A stretch of DNA of 64,000 bases from the NCBI GenBank assembly GCA_013397115.1, contig VWZW01007689.1, positions 786,869 through 850,868 of the forward strand, in the 5' to 3' direction. Of the stretch, positions 11,056 to 22,690 are shown in pieces. A model generated the notes under the pieces. The model saw only the letters and a list, made by a program, of their open reading frames with translations, was not told the DNA's origin and made no database searches. The position numbers were made by a program, and so were the translations under genes. The stretch is from Edolisoma coerulescens. Lineage: Eukaryota > Chordata > Aves > Passeriformes > Campephagidae. Within the stretch, counting starts at the first letter, position 1, and every line of letters starts with the position of its first letter.

Positions 11056-13807
11056 TTTTTGGTAGTTCTGGAGAGCAATTATTCTGTCTTTTCTCACCAG
11101 CAGCTGCTGGGGTTTCACGAGTGGGAAAGGGAGGTGGCCCATGCACTTCAGGCTGGGCAGGATAATCTGTTTATGCTTGACTGACACTGGGAAAGCATCA
11201 CTGAACCCTTGTGAGGGGTGGCAGCTCATTAGGATTCAGGCTCAGTCGCTCTTCATCCTCTGGAAAGTGCACCACCTGGCAGGATCACTCACCTTGACCC
11301 TCGGTGACAGAAAGAGACGGCCACCAGCTCTCGGTCACCAGTGGGACATGTCACTGGGAATGACAAACTGGGGGGGAAGGAGCATGGGGTGGGGAGAGGG
11401 GGATGGCACAGGGAGAAGAAACATCTGACTTGGCTGAGCTCAGAGAAAGCTGAAAGAGCAGCTGCTGTTGCATGAATAATTCCTGTTCTCCATCCTCCTC
11501 TGGACAGGCAGGCAAGAGACTCCTGCCCACCACGGCAGTGGGGATGTGCTGCCTGGGGGCCAGGAGCTGTGGACATGGGGTGGTGTGGGGAGGAGCAGCC
11601 TGCAAGCTGGGCCATTTGGGACAGAAATGCCTGGGTGGGGCTGAGCAGTGGGTCATCTAGTCCAGGTCCCTGCCTCCAGCAGCAGCAGCAGTGGGTGCTC
11701 TGTAAAGAGAACACACAGGAATGGTCTCTCTTACCATCCATTCCAGTTGTGCCCAGAATCCCCAGTCACTGGAAGGGGTAGTAGAAGGTATCTCTCTGTC
11801 TTGTCCCTATAATCTCTGTTTTTAATCTGCAGTCCATGAATCTGTATAATCCTATTTTGCTGCCTGCTGGCCCCATGCTTTGATGCTGATTTCCCATCCC
11901 CCACGTCCCAGCTGAGTTTGGTGTTGGGCCATCACCTCTGTACGAGGGTTCAGGAGCCTCCCTCTGCCAGCCTTCCCTGGTGAGGGAGACTGGGAAGGTT
12001 GGAAGCGTCGCAGGGTGGTCCCCACCATTTCATCATCACCTGCATCTTCATGACAGGTCACGAACTTCAGCTTCCTCCAGCTCCAACTGGGATGGCCATA
12101 GCCTGGCATCTGGAGGGAGCAGCTCACTGAGGTGCTCTGCTATGTCCCTGTGTGTGGGAAGTGTCTGCACCAACATCTCCTCTCTGTCCTGCTCTGCTCC
12201 CGTCTCTTGGCAAGCTGAAACTCCTTGGCTGAGGCAAGAGCTGAGCTCCTGAAAATGAGAGTTTGTTCTTGCTGAGCTGACTTGTGATCTTTGCTCCTGC
12301 CTGAATTAAGGGTGACCCCCTGACTCTTCAAGTCCTGCTCCCACCCAGGACTCAGTGGCTCTTCCAAGCTGGAGCTCCAGGCAGAGGGATGAGAGATGGT
12401 GTCTGCTGTTAATCTGTGTTGATAGGTAAGCTCTGAGTGGGTCACTCTCCTCTGGGGAGCCACTTCTTCACAGTCACTGCCCTTTATTTAGTTTGCCTTA
12501 TTTACTCAGGTGGTGAATTAGGTCACACTGAAGTGGCTCCTGTTAAACTGAGCAATGGCCACTTAAATCTGGAGTGACCATGTCCACACAGAGGTTAATG
12601 CAGCTTAACCCAATCACTTTAAATCTGCCCTTGCTGTTGCGAGGAGGGATTTCCATCAACATCCTTGCTCACATCTGTCCCTTGGTGAGGCAGAGGAGGA
12701 GCAGGCTGCTCCCAGTGGGCAGTGCCTGGAGAGGGGAGCTCAGTCCTGCTGCTCCTCTTTGCCCAGAGCAGGAATCCTGGTTCTTGGAAGGGGGAAGTCT
12801 CTGTTTGTTGATTTAGAATTCCAGCTGGAAGAAAATGAGTCATGCTTATTGCTGTCCTTAGACTCCCTTTAGTCTCTGTTTTTACAGCTCTTGACTGTAC
12901 AGAAGAACAGGACAGAAGAACAAGGTTCCCAAGAGGGGCAGAGTTATCTAATGAAGTAAGAAACTTCCTGGTCATTGGCAGGTGCTGGAGGGTTGTGCTA
13001 ACACTGTAACTTCACCAATCTTGGGCTGAGTAATAAGAAATTATCAAAACAGGAATGGCAGAACATGCTCCTCTAGGACCTGGAGATAGTCCAGCTGCCG
13101 CAGCGCTGACCCTGACAATTTGGTACAGCTGAAGCAGAGCTTTGTCTGGATTGTTCTCTTGCTTGGGGTGGCTGGAGCTTCTGTCCAGTGCCGCTCCTCA
13201 TCCGCAGCATCAAGACCTTTGCGATTGGTGAGGAATGTATTAACTACTAGGAAAAAAAATTAACTCTATCCCAGTGAAAGCAGGACACCTGGGCTCCTTC
13301 TGTGCTTCAGTCCAGAGGTTATCTCCCTCTCCCCACCATCTCCCAGGGCTTTGGATGTCTAAAGACTGTGAAGTGTTAACACAGGCCAGCATGGCTGGAT
13401 GGAGAACTGCTCTCCATGGAGATCCCGCTTGAGACCCTTCCTAAGCCTGCAGCAAAGGCTCAGTATTGAACTCTGGACACACCAAATGCTCTTGGTCTCC
13501 GAATGCCCCCCCAGGCAGTAGGACTGCACCTATCCTCTTGAAGTGTCACCCACCACCCATTCCTACTCCGCTTCCCATCTTGCACTGTCCAAAACCCCGT
13601 TGCTCCTTTGCAATGCCAGGTAGGATCAGCAGTGGATTTGCCATGAGATCAATCAGCAGTGGGGTGCACTGGCCTTTGTCAGCAGCTGTCCCAGTGCTTA
13701 ACACCACTGGCAGGATCTAATATTAATTAGTGGTGCCAGGTGTGGGGAGGACTGGCTGCCCCGCAGAGCTGGGCCTGGGAGGAGGCATTTACACATTACC
13801 TTATTTC
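11056..13807. other. Unique non-coding stretch
   Basis: No exon or repeat family recognised. Minor features are a G-rich segment at 11370-11403 (G-runs but one long loop) and a short CAG run near 11679-11690. The rest is ordinary mixed sequence. Confidence 0.5.
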
Positions 13808-14105
13808 ATACAGTCACAGGATGTCCTGAGCTGGAAAGGACCCACAGGGATCATCCAGTCTGGCTCCTGGCCCTGCCCTGCCCAGACACCCCAACAATCC
13901 CACCCTGGGCATCCCTGGCAGCGCTGTCCAAACGCTCCTGGAGCTCTGGCAGCCTCGGGGCCGTGCCCATTCCCTGGGGAGCCTGGGCAGTGCCCAGCAC
14001 CCTCTGGGGGAAGAACCTTTCCATCATATCCAACCTAACCCCCCCTGGCACAGCTCCAGCCCTGTCCCTGGTCAGCAGAGGGAAGGGAAGCTGCAGGGCT
14101 GATGT
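13808..14105 (-). repeat. CR1 LINE 3' fragment, antisense
   Basis: It has the same subfamily layout as the copy at 948-1196: 'tcctgagctggaaaggaccc', 'accccaacaatcccaccc', 'cctctgggggaagaaccttt'. The recognisable part ends around 'ctggtcagcagagggaag'. Diverged CR1 sequence may run a little further, to about 14260. Confidence 0.9.
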
Positions 14106-14399
14106 TGTGCCTTCCATCCAGCTTGGTCACCCTGAGCCCAGCTGGGACAGATGCTCTGCTCCGGCCCTGGGAAGGCTCTGGCTGTCAGGAGCTGCTCTGG
14201 GTGGCTCTAACAGCTTTTGTCCTTGAAGTTCATCCCTTCGAGCGTCTCCCCTCTGAGGAAAGGTGACTTCAATCCCTGTAGTCTTTGAGCAGAAAGGAGG
14301 AGAAGGAAGGGGAGGAAAACTGTAGTTGTTGTGTGGTGGTTGAGATCAGCAGGAAGTCACAGTTGTCCCCCAGGCCTGCAATACACAAACTCCCCTCAA
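14106..14399. other. Unique or very diverged CR1 flank
   Basis: It may hold decayed CR1 sequence up to about 14260 ('gtctcccctctgaggaaa'). Otherwise nothing is recognised. Confidence 0.4.
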
Positions 14400-14560
14400 A
14401 CTGAGCACTTAACGTGCAAGGAAACGAGATGACTGATAACAGAGATTACCCTAATGAATAAACAAATGTTTTAAAAGACGACTCCTCCTGCAATGCGTTA
14501 TTTTTAACTTAGCAGCAATTTGCATGTGAGTCAATTTGCATACATTAAATACATCTCCCC
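14400..14560. promoter_or_regulatory. Candidate regulatory element with two POU octamers
   Basis: This AT-rich, complex island contains two exact copies of ATTTGCAT (reverse of the ATGCAAAT octamer) at 14518-14525 and 14534-14541. They lie 16 bp apart in the same orientation. Homeodomain-type 'cctaatgaataaac' lies upstream. POU/OCT factors bind this octamer in general; function here is inferred. Confidence 0.4.
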
Positions 14561-15151
14561 TCCTGCACCAAGCTCCCCCTCCCCTTCAGTACAACATCTC
14601 ATTACGGGGCTGCTGGGACCGGGGAGCTGGTGGCTATGGAGGGGATATTAATTTGCCCAACACATGCTGTGTAGGTTTTTATCACTTGCTGCACATTGGA
14701 CCTGGTGTCTTTGAAGTCACCAGTGCCTCGGAGGGCCTTCTGCTTGAGGTGGTTGAAATGGAAAAAGAAAGGAAGGGGAGGGGGAACCACCAGGAGAAGA
14801 AATGCATGGGGAAGAAAGGAGATTGTTCAGCTGGTGTTAACGTGACAGAAAATGAGCGACGCAGAAACCTCTCCCCTCTGCCAGAGAGCCTGGGCGCTGT
14901 GGGTGGGGGTTGTTTGGTTTGCTTCTTGTCTGAGGTGAAATTTGCCATCTTCCTGGCAGCCACGGAGAAGCAGGAATGGGCCAGTGAGAACCCCAAGAGG
15001 AAGCCGTGGGGTGGAGGCACAGATGGTCTCACCAGCTCTGTGTTGTGCTGTGGCTCTGGGGGGGACGTGGAGGTTTGTGTGTGGTAGGACCCCCTGCCAC
15101 GGTTTGGTGCGTGGAGATCCCCACGGGGACTTGGGAGGCGGCAGATTTCTG
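14561..15151. other. Unique non-coding sequence
   Basis: A 183-codon frame (14536-15087 +) crosses this stretch but matches no family I know and starts inside the AT-rich island. I treat it as chance. Confidence 0.5.
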
Positions 15152-15382
15152 CCTCCAGGAAAGGTTCAGGCCAGATATCAGGAAAAAGTTCTTCACTGAA
15201 AGAGTAGTCAGGCACTGGAACAATGTCCCCAGGGAGGTGGTGGAGTCACCATTCCTGGAAGCCTTCGAAAAATGAGGACATGTGGCACTTTGTGATGTGG
15301 CTTAGCGGGCAAAGTGGAATTCAGTCAAAGGTTAGACTTGATGGCCTTTTAAGTCTTTTCCAACCTGAGTGATTCAATGATT
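15152..15382 (+). repeat. CR1 LINE 3' fragment, sense
   Basis: It contains 'ccagatatcaggaaaaagtt', 'cttcactgaaagagtagtca' and 'cactggaac', followed by a 3' tail 'gttagacttgatggcctttt', 'ccaacctgagtgattcaatg'. The end carries the CR1 short terminal repeat (gattcaatgattccatg). Confidence 0.92.
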
Positions 15383-17079
15383 CCATGCTGTGGGAGCTGC
15401 TGCCACCCCATGCCTCAGTTTCCCCATGAGAGAGAGGGGATTAATGATGCCAACTGCTCTTAGAAGACTTCAGGACATGCTCAGAGCATGTGGTGATGGA
15501 GAACTGGTGGGGGGAGCTATTCTCCATGACCTGGATGTCTGTTTGAGGGGTGCTGTGATGAAAACACACAGGTGTCGTGACATCCTTGTGTCTTTGATAG
15601 ACAGAGAAGTCACTTTGCTGCCCTAAGATCAGCTCACAGGGTTTTGAAATGCTGCTGATGCTGTGGAAAAAGCTTTTGCTGTTGTACAGCGGAGCCCAGG
15701 GGGATTTTTCACAGTTCCAAGTACTGACCAGAAACCCTGGAAATGTTTTGAGGAAGGAATGAAAAAGAAAATTTCTTTCAATTAGTTCAGCATTTTTCAG
15801 ACAGTTCTGGTTGCAATCAAGAACATTGTACTCAGCTCGAGTGTTTCTTTGAAAGAGCCTTAAAAAAATCACCCAGGGAAATGAATAAAGGAAGTGACCC
15901 AAATCTAATCTAGACTGATAGGCTGTAGAGGACTTATCTTCACCAAGTAACAAGGTCCCTTCTCTCTTCCCACGTAACACGAGTCTTAGCCAAAGCTCCT
16001 GCAATGTGGCAATTCAGGAATAAATGTCAGCAGCTCCTCCATACAAGGAATATTTGGATGCCAGCAGCGAGAGGCAATGTTTCTGATAAATGGATGCAAA
16101 TGGGATGCTGGGATCAGGGCTGGGATGGGCGCTGGGGAGCTCTGATCTCGTGCAATTTTTGTGCTTTGAGGGTACCCAACCCCTGCAGAGCAAAGGGTCT
16201 TGGGCAGGTAATGGGCATCCTCCTCAGGAAACCCTTCAGGGAATCACTTGTGCTCCACAGAAACACCAGCCAAGGGAATGAAGAGCATGGCATGCGGGTT
16301 TTCTTAATCAGAGAGGATGGGGCTGCAGCCTTTGTGCTGTGTGTGCAGCAAAAGAGAGCTCCTGCCCTTCCGAGTGTGGGGCAGGGGGGTGACAAAGGTG
16401 AGTGAAACATCTCACCTTGGATAGCGAGCATGGCTGGCCAGGAATAAAAAATACTTGGGGGAGGAGGATCTCTTCTATTCCAGCTGGACACCGTGAGCCC
16501 AGTGCAGCTCGTTTCCAGTCCCTTGGACAAGAGGCAAGTGTCAAACTGAAGGAGAGGTGCCTGTGGAAAGGCTGATCTCTGCCTGGAGCTGTGCAAAGCA
16601 GCCGCTCCCAGCCTGGGCTGCGTTCCAGTGGGGCATGATGGAGAGGGATGGAGGCAGGGTTGGAAGGGTGTGGTCGGACGTGTTCTTTTGGGTGTGTTGT
16701 GACGGACTCTGGGCCACCTCCCTGTGCCCAGAGTGCCCTGTTGCCCGCCAGGCACTGCCTGGATGTCTCCACAGAGGGAAGCCCCCTCCAGCCCCCACAG
16801 ACCTCGGTGAGCAGCCTGGGCTCATCCCCCTCGGCTGGAACCAGCTCACCCTGCCCTCCTGAGCTCTGCTTTGCAGAGGGGACATCACCAAATGTGTCCC
16901 TGCCATACAGGATGCCGTAAGAGCTGCCGAGTGAAGTATCCGGCCCTGCTCCCTCCTGGCTGGCCCCGCTGCCGGGATTGTTTCCACGGCAAGAGAACAA
17001 TACCTCTCCTTCCATCCAAGAAACATTTATTACATGATCCGTTTCAGATGTCTCTTTGGGGAGGAGGGGAAAGCGGAGG

Positions 17080-17300
17080 AGAAATAGATCTCTGTTTTAT
17101 GGCGGCACGGCAGGATCCATCCCGTAATGGATTAATTATCCCCGCGCGCAGGCGGGCTGGGGGGAGGTTCAGAGCAAGCGCCAGGGTTGCCTTCCAAGAG
17201 GAGCAGACGTGGAGATTTCTAGCCTCCTTTTTCACAGACTAAAAGGGGTAATTAATTAATCTGGAAGCTTTCACTTTCATTATAATCCCCTCCCTCTCCT
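17080..17300. promoter_or_regulatory. Candidate regulatory island with TAATTA motifs
   Basis: A CpG-rich core (ccccgcgcgcagg) lies between two TAATTA clusters, the second being taattaattaat at 17249-17260. This mix is common in developmental enhancers. Inference from composition only. Confidence 0.3.
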
Positions 17301-19029
17301 CGTTTTGTTTCTCCCCTTCGATTGTGCAAAATGCGGAGAAAGGTAAAGAGTTTAGGGGCCTATTGTGCTGCTCCTTCCCGAGCCCCTGTCAATCTCCCTG
17401 CTTGCTTTCATACCTCTGCCTCCTTTTCTCTCCCTTTAAAGCCCTCAGAGGTCAGAAACATTTCCTGGTTTTCCTTAGCATGCCCTGAAGGAAACGGTCT
17501 GGGCTGGATTATCCGCCGGTATAAACCAGCACTGATGCACGGCCTCTGTCAGCAGAGTATTCCATGCTTCTGGAAGCTCCTTCCATCCATCACATGGGCT
17601 AGGGAGGAGAACCATCCCTGGGGCCTCCTCCTCCTCATCTGGGGAGGAAGGCACAGGATTAATGCTGACAGTACAAACACTACCTAGGTAAAGACAGAGG
17701 CTCCAAAGCCCAGGAGGTAAATGCTGTTACAATGCCATTTCCCCGTCCTTTCCCGTTTATTATTTCCACCCAGCCAAGCTGCAATTCGAGCAAGGAGCAT
17801 AAATCCTGCTGTCCCTCGACTCCATCTGCTCATGGAGCTAAAGAGATATAAAGGATGTAGCCAGCGTGAGCCAGTCCATTATGGAGTGTTCTGGAGAGGC
17901 TGAGGCAGAGATGGAGCCAGGGATTAGAGGACATCCAGGAGCAATTGCAGCCCCTTTGAACTAAGCACGACTTCTCTGAGACACGTAACAGAAACTAACT
18001 TCCCAGGGATGGAGAATTGGAAAAATCTCATTTCAGGCTGTAATCCCAATTATTTTAGCTCTGTGAGGCCAGAGGTGGGCTGGTGGGAGGCATTTTCACA
18101 TCTCCCAGGAGGCAGGGAGCCCCCAGCTGAAGGTCTGGGTCCTTGCTGGAGGAATGGTTCTGTTCCATGCCTGGCTGACAACCCAGCTTTCTATAGGAAA
18201 GCTTCTGGACAGCCCAGCTTAGAAAAACTCGGTGGTTCTTGAAGCCAGGTTGCTGGTGCTTTGTCTCCCCTCGAGGCAAGAGAGGAACATGATGGATTTG
18301 CATCCAAAAGCGAGCCCTGGCCAGGGAGCTCTGCATGGAAACCCCACCCCATCATATCATCTCTCCCCTTACCCAGTGCTGTGAACGTTTGACACAGCTG
18401 ATCTGAAGGGTAAAAAACCAGCACAACCCCCAAAAAATGCCCTTCCAGAGGCACCAGCTGGTACCCTTTTTTGGTTTTTCTGGATGAGAAGAGTGTCCCA
18501 GTGGCAAGGGAAGAAATTCCCGGTGTCTCTGAAAGCCTGTTTGATCTTCTTTGTCTGCCTGCCTGGTGTACTCATGTGTCATTTGCTGCTCTTGGCAGTG
18601 AGTGGGAGTTTGTGGAATGAGAATATGAAATTCCTCCCTCTTCCACAGTGGTACACAGCTTAGAAGGATGTCTTGTCCTGGCTGCATCCCTCCGAGTGGC
18701 AGAATAAATAATTGGGATGTGAGGAGCCGCTGTCCAACTCAATGTTGTGTTCAAAGGCTCCTGGTTCACTGGAGAGCAGGAGAGGCTGTTCCAGTAATGA
18801 GTTGTCTGTTGTTCCTCTGCCCAAAACCAGGTTTAATGAAGCATTTGTTCTTTTACTGCCCTCTCCTTAACTGGGTTTTTAAAGCTTTCCCTCAGAGCTG
18901 GGTGACAAAAGCAAAATTGTGTCCTGATGTGTTTGTTTGAATTCTTGAGTGAATTTGCTTGGGCGATATTCCCAACCTTTCCCTGGTGACTTTCCAAGAA
19001 CATTCAAGCAATGAGATTTTCACTGGCAG

Positions 19030-19055
19030 AAAACAAAACAAAACAAAACAAAAAA
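19030..19055. repeat. (AAAAC)n microsatellite
   Basis: Four perfect AAAAC units followed by six A. No LINE body precedes it, and CR1 does not end in poly-A, so it looks like a simple repeat. Confidence 0.85.
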
Positions 19056-19517
19056 GCATCAAATTTCAAAGTCACATTTGCAGGTTTTTTTAGCACTATT
19101 GATACCTGCAGTGCTAAAATATCCTGACATGGTCTTAAAACAGATTGGTGAAGATTTTGATGAATAATGAATTGTGATTTCTTTTTATTTGCCTTCTGGT
19201 TCTGGTTGAACTCTTCAAGCTCTTGAGTTATTCTTTGTAATCATGAGACCTGGAAACTGATTTTCCCGAGGTCTGAAATGATGAGTCTTTGTAGCAGATT
19301 TTGCTGAAATGCAGATGTTTGTTCCTCAGCATTTCTTCAAGTGTTGGTTCTGGTCCAGTTTGGACCAAAACTGGATGTTATTATTATTTCCCCCCAAATC
19401 TCGCTATAAACAGGCAATCCTAGAGCTAAACTTTAGCCAAGGTATGATGTTACATCCCTCCAACTCTGTGTAACCTTCATTTTTGTTAACTTGATCCGTA
19501 CTTGTACAGGGTTTCCC

Positions 19518-19785
19518 AGGATCACACACTGGAATAATTTGGGTGGAAAGGGACTCAGGAAGTCTTTTGTCCAACATCTTGCACCAGGGTTAGTTTTGGG
19601 ATCAGACCAGGGTTTGAAAGCCTCCGAGGACGGAGACTGCAGAGGCTCTGTGGGCAGCCTGTACCACGTTTGCCCATCTGCTGTTACACCCAGGCTTTAT
19701 ATCTGCTTGTTTCAGTTTAGGCCTCTTGTCTCCCATCTCCCTCTTCCTGGAAAACCGCCGTCTCCAGCTTCTTGCTAACTCCAGG
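19518..19785 (-). repeat. Old, diverged CR1 fragment, antisense
   Basis: Recognisable blocks in order are 'ggatcacacactggaataat', 'gggtggaaagggactcagga', 'gcctccgaggacggagactg', 'gctctgtgggcagcctgtac', and 'tttcagtttaggcctcttgt'. Each matches the antisense CR1 pattern but with many substitutions. This copy is therefore older than most others here. The right edge is uncertain. Confidence 0.75.
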
Positions 19786-22304
19786 TAGGAGTTAGACTCT
19801 TAAGTGTCCCTAAGCTCAGCTCCCTTGGCCTCCTTTTGGGGCAAAAAAAATGCCTGGGACACCCTTTTCTCTGGATCCCTTACACTGCCGTGCTTGTCAC
19901 ACAACTCCCCCAGCTCAAAGCAGGCCAACCGAGCCACAATTCCCCAGTTTTCAGCTGGAGATGTGGAGCTGACGGGTGACTGACACCAACACGTGGCCAG
20001 AGCCTGGGAGAACAACCCACAGGGATTTCTGAGAGCTGGATTTGCCAGGCAGCCTCTCCTCAGCTGCTGCGAGTCATTTGGTTGTGGGGTGTTTCTGATG
20101 GAATGTGTCTGCTTCAATGGGTTATTGCTTCCCAGGAAAACTCAATTTCGTTGGGAGACAACTGACCAGCTCCTTTCCTAATAAGCGCCACCAAATCATC
20201 TGGTGTTATCAGCCACAGAATGAGAGCTGGCAAAAAATTCAATTTGAAATGCAGAAATAACTAATATTGGGGGAAACCCAAACTTTTCTCCTCCACTGGG
20301 GACTACTGCAGTGCCAGGGGATTCACTAAACAGCACAGTTTGTATTTTAAATATTTGCTAAGTGAATGTAGAGGCAATTGTTTGGGGAAGTATTTGTCAA
20401 ATAAACTCAAACAACAAATGCATTTGAGGAAATTGGATTTGTCCACCTGATATTGCAGGAGCAGGAGAAAGAGGCTAAATTCATCAGATAAACTGTTCAG
20501 CTGAACTGTTTGTTCTCCTCTATCCACCCTCCAATCATTATTTTAGAGAGACTACAACTGTTGTAGGCACTGTGCAGAAAATTTATAGGAAACAGATCTC
20601 CGGCTGCTGAAGCCCAGAGCCTGCGTGATGGACGTGGCAGATAGGGGAAGATTTAGCATCCAGCACTCTGGGGAAGGAGGCGAGCCCATCTCTGTGCCCA
20701 GGATGGTGAATTCTCTCCCTGCACCCACTCACCAGGTGTGTTTTGTTTTATCCAGCTGCAGCAGGGTGGTGGGAGCTGCCACCGCGACCATCGCGGTGTG
20801 GATTGAACCCTCAGCTGGTTCCATCCTCAGCGACAAAACAGCAGCTGGGAAGGCAGGTCAGGACTTTTGGGATGTGAGCACAGACTGGGAAATGTGGGGC
20901 ACCAGTAGTTGGTACAAACTCCATCTCCTGGCTTCCTCCCAGCACCTGAAATGAGGAGGCAATTGCTCCAGGGCCTCCCAGCCAGGGTGATTTGTGGCTG
21001 AGGGGGAAATGGGTTCTGGGCAAGTGCTGCCCATCTCCATCAGTTATATATGGGAAGCCCTTGGCCAGGTGCTTAAAGCAGGATGGGGAGATGTGGCTCG
21101 CTTTATTTTGCAGGCAGGGACTGTAGAAATCAATTTCATAGCTGCCCTGGCTTCTAGGAGTGCAGAGCTCAGAGAGCAGGAGCTCCTCAGGGCTGACTGC
21201 TGGGGTGTGAGGGTGTGAGCAGAGCATGAGGGGTGCACACAGTCCCTGCAGCAGTCTGGAGTAGATGTTGAGGGAAGGAAGAAGGAATAGAAGAAGGAAT
21301 TTGATTTCCAGAAGAGCAAATTCAGGGAAGTCACTCAAAGATAAATTCAGGAAAGCAAATGGTGCAAAGCTGCTGTTGTCAGAGCACAGACAAGTTCCCA
21401 AATGGCTTGGGAAGCTGAGATCAAGACAGGAGGTGACTGTAGTTTGGAGATGCAAGATGTAAGGTCAGGAGCCGAATCTCTGAGCTGCAGAAAAATGAAG
21501 CTGTATTTTAGGCTGGAAAAAAGGTGGAGAAGGGATGGAAGAACATGTGGCAGTAAGAGAGGAAGGAGCTCAGCTGCAGGGGAGGCAGCACAGCAGGTAG
21601 GGCAAGAGCTTTGTTCCCTTTGGAGGGGTCTCAACTGAGCTCCCAAGGCCTGTCTGGGTAATCTTTATCCTCTGAGACCTGTATCTTTACAGCAGGGCTA
21701 AAATAATGTGGGTTTTCTTTGTTCTTCCTGTGCACACAGAATTTCTCTCTAGGGCTGTCAACTGAATGTCTTCCAGGCCTGGAAAAATCCCTGCTTTTAA
21801 AGCCTCTCAGACTTTCATAGTGGAAATGAGCCTGGCATAGAAGTATCTGGAGCAGATCCGAAGTGCAGACTGTGGGTTAGAAAGAGCAGGTCTCCCCTTT
21901 CTGCTTGTTCCTTGGGTCTTTTGGTATTTGGCTTTCTCCTGGGTTTAACTGGATGAACTGGGGTACGTTCACCTCAGAGGGCAGCGAGCACCATGGGATG
22001 GACTCCCTTGGGATAGCACAGGAGGTTTTCTGGGTATTCCTCTCCATGGCCTTTGTGCTGGGCTTGATCTGTGCCCCACGCTTTTAGCTTGGTTTTCAGC
22101 CTTGTTGCAGTTTTCCCAAGGGAAATCCAGGTGCTGTTCCAAACTCCGAGCTGAGGGCCAGCTCATCCATCTGCACGCTCCCCTGAGATACTTCCTGACC
22201 TGGAATGGCCCGGGTTGTGCCTGGCTGAGCTCACTCACTGTTCCTCTCCTGGGTTTGTGCTAAAATCCCTGGCAATGCTCGCTGCCCTGGAGCAGCGGTG
22301 GCTG
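19786..22304. other. Unique non-coding stretch
   Basis: No exon recognised. A purine-rich segment at about 21270-21560 (ggaaggaagaagg, agaagaagg) keeps a 214-codon minus-strand frame open (20811-21455). That frame is rich in Leu/Ser/Pro with no recognisable domain and is likely chance. The AT-rich interval 20200-20600 is unremarkable. Confidence 0.45.
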
Positions 22305-22391
22305 CAAAGGACAGAATATTCCAGTTGGGAGGGACCTGTGATTTTCATCCATTCCAACCTCCTGCCCGCTTCAGGGCTGACCTAAAGCTAC
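22305..22391 (-). repeat. Host CR1, antisense, left part (interrupted)
   Basis: It begins as an antisense CR1 3' end ('cagaatattccagttgggag', 'ggacctgtgattttcatc', 'ccaacctcctgcc') and breaks off after 'ctgacctaaagct'. The expected continuation resumes at about 22514, on the far side of a sense CR1. Confidence 0.85.
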
Positions 22392-22513
22392 AGCCAGGTT
22401 GGACAAGCCTTGGAGCAACCTGGTCTAGAGGAAGGTGTCCCTGCCCATGGCAGGGAGTGGAACAAGATGACTTTTAAGGTCCCTTCCAACACAAACCATC
22501 CTGGGATTCTGTG
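22392..22513 (+). repeat. CR1 3' end inserted inside another CR1, sense
   Basis: The blocks 'gccaggttggacaagccttg', 'gagcaacctggtctag', 'ggtgtccctgcccatggcag', 'aaggtcccttccaac' and 'gggattctgtg' are a standard sense CR1 3' end. It splits an antisense copy, so it is the younger of the two. Exact junctions are uncertain by a few bases, and no clear target duplication is seen, as is common for CR1. Confidence 0.9.
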
Positions 22514-22690
22514 AAGGGCATTAGCCAAATGACTCTTAAACACTGAGAGATGAGCTACCCTGTTCCAGGGTTTGAACACATCTTTGGTAAAGAAATGCTT
22601 CCTGATGTCCAGATTAAACCTTCCCCAGTTCAGTTTTGAACCATTCCCACTCACCCCTCTGCTGGATCCCAGGGAGAAAAGCCTGAGGGA
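22514..22690 (-). repeat. Host CR1, antisense, right part
   Basis: It continues the host copy: 'gggcattagccaaatgactc', 'ttaaacactgag', 'gtaaagaaatgcttcctgat', 'tgaaccattcccac' and 'ctggatcccagggagaaa'. Order and orientation match the left part once the sense insert is removed. The right edge is approximate. Confidence 0.88.

Larger units (their letters stand above)
15383..19517. other. Unique stretch with one AT-rich regulatory-looking segment
   Basis: No exon is recognised; long frames at 16114-17026 on the minus strand resemble no known protein. AT-rich homeodomain-type motifs lie near 17132-17138 (ttaatta) and 17249-17260 (taattaattaat), beside a CpG patch 'ccccgcgcgcaggcggg'. An AAAAC microsatellite is listed separately. 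Confidence 0.45.
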
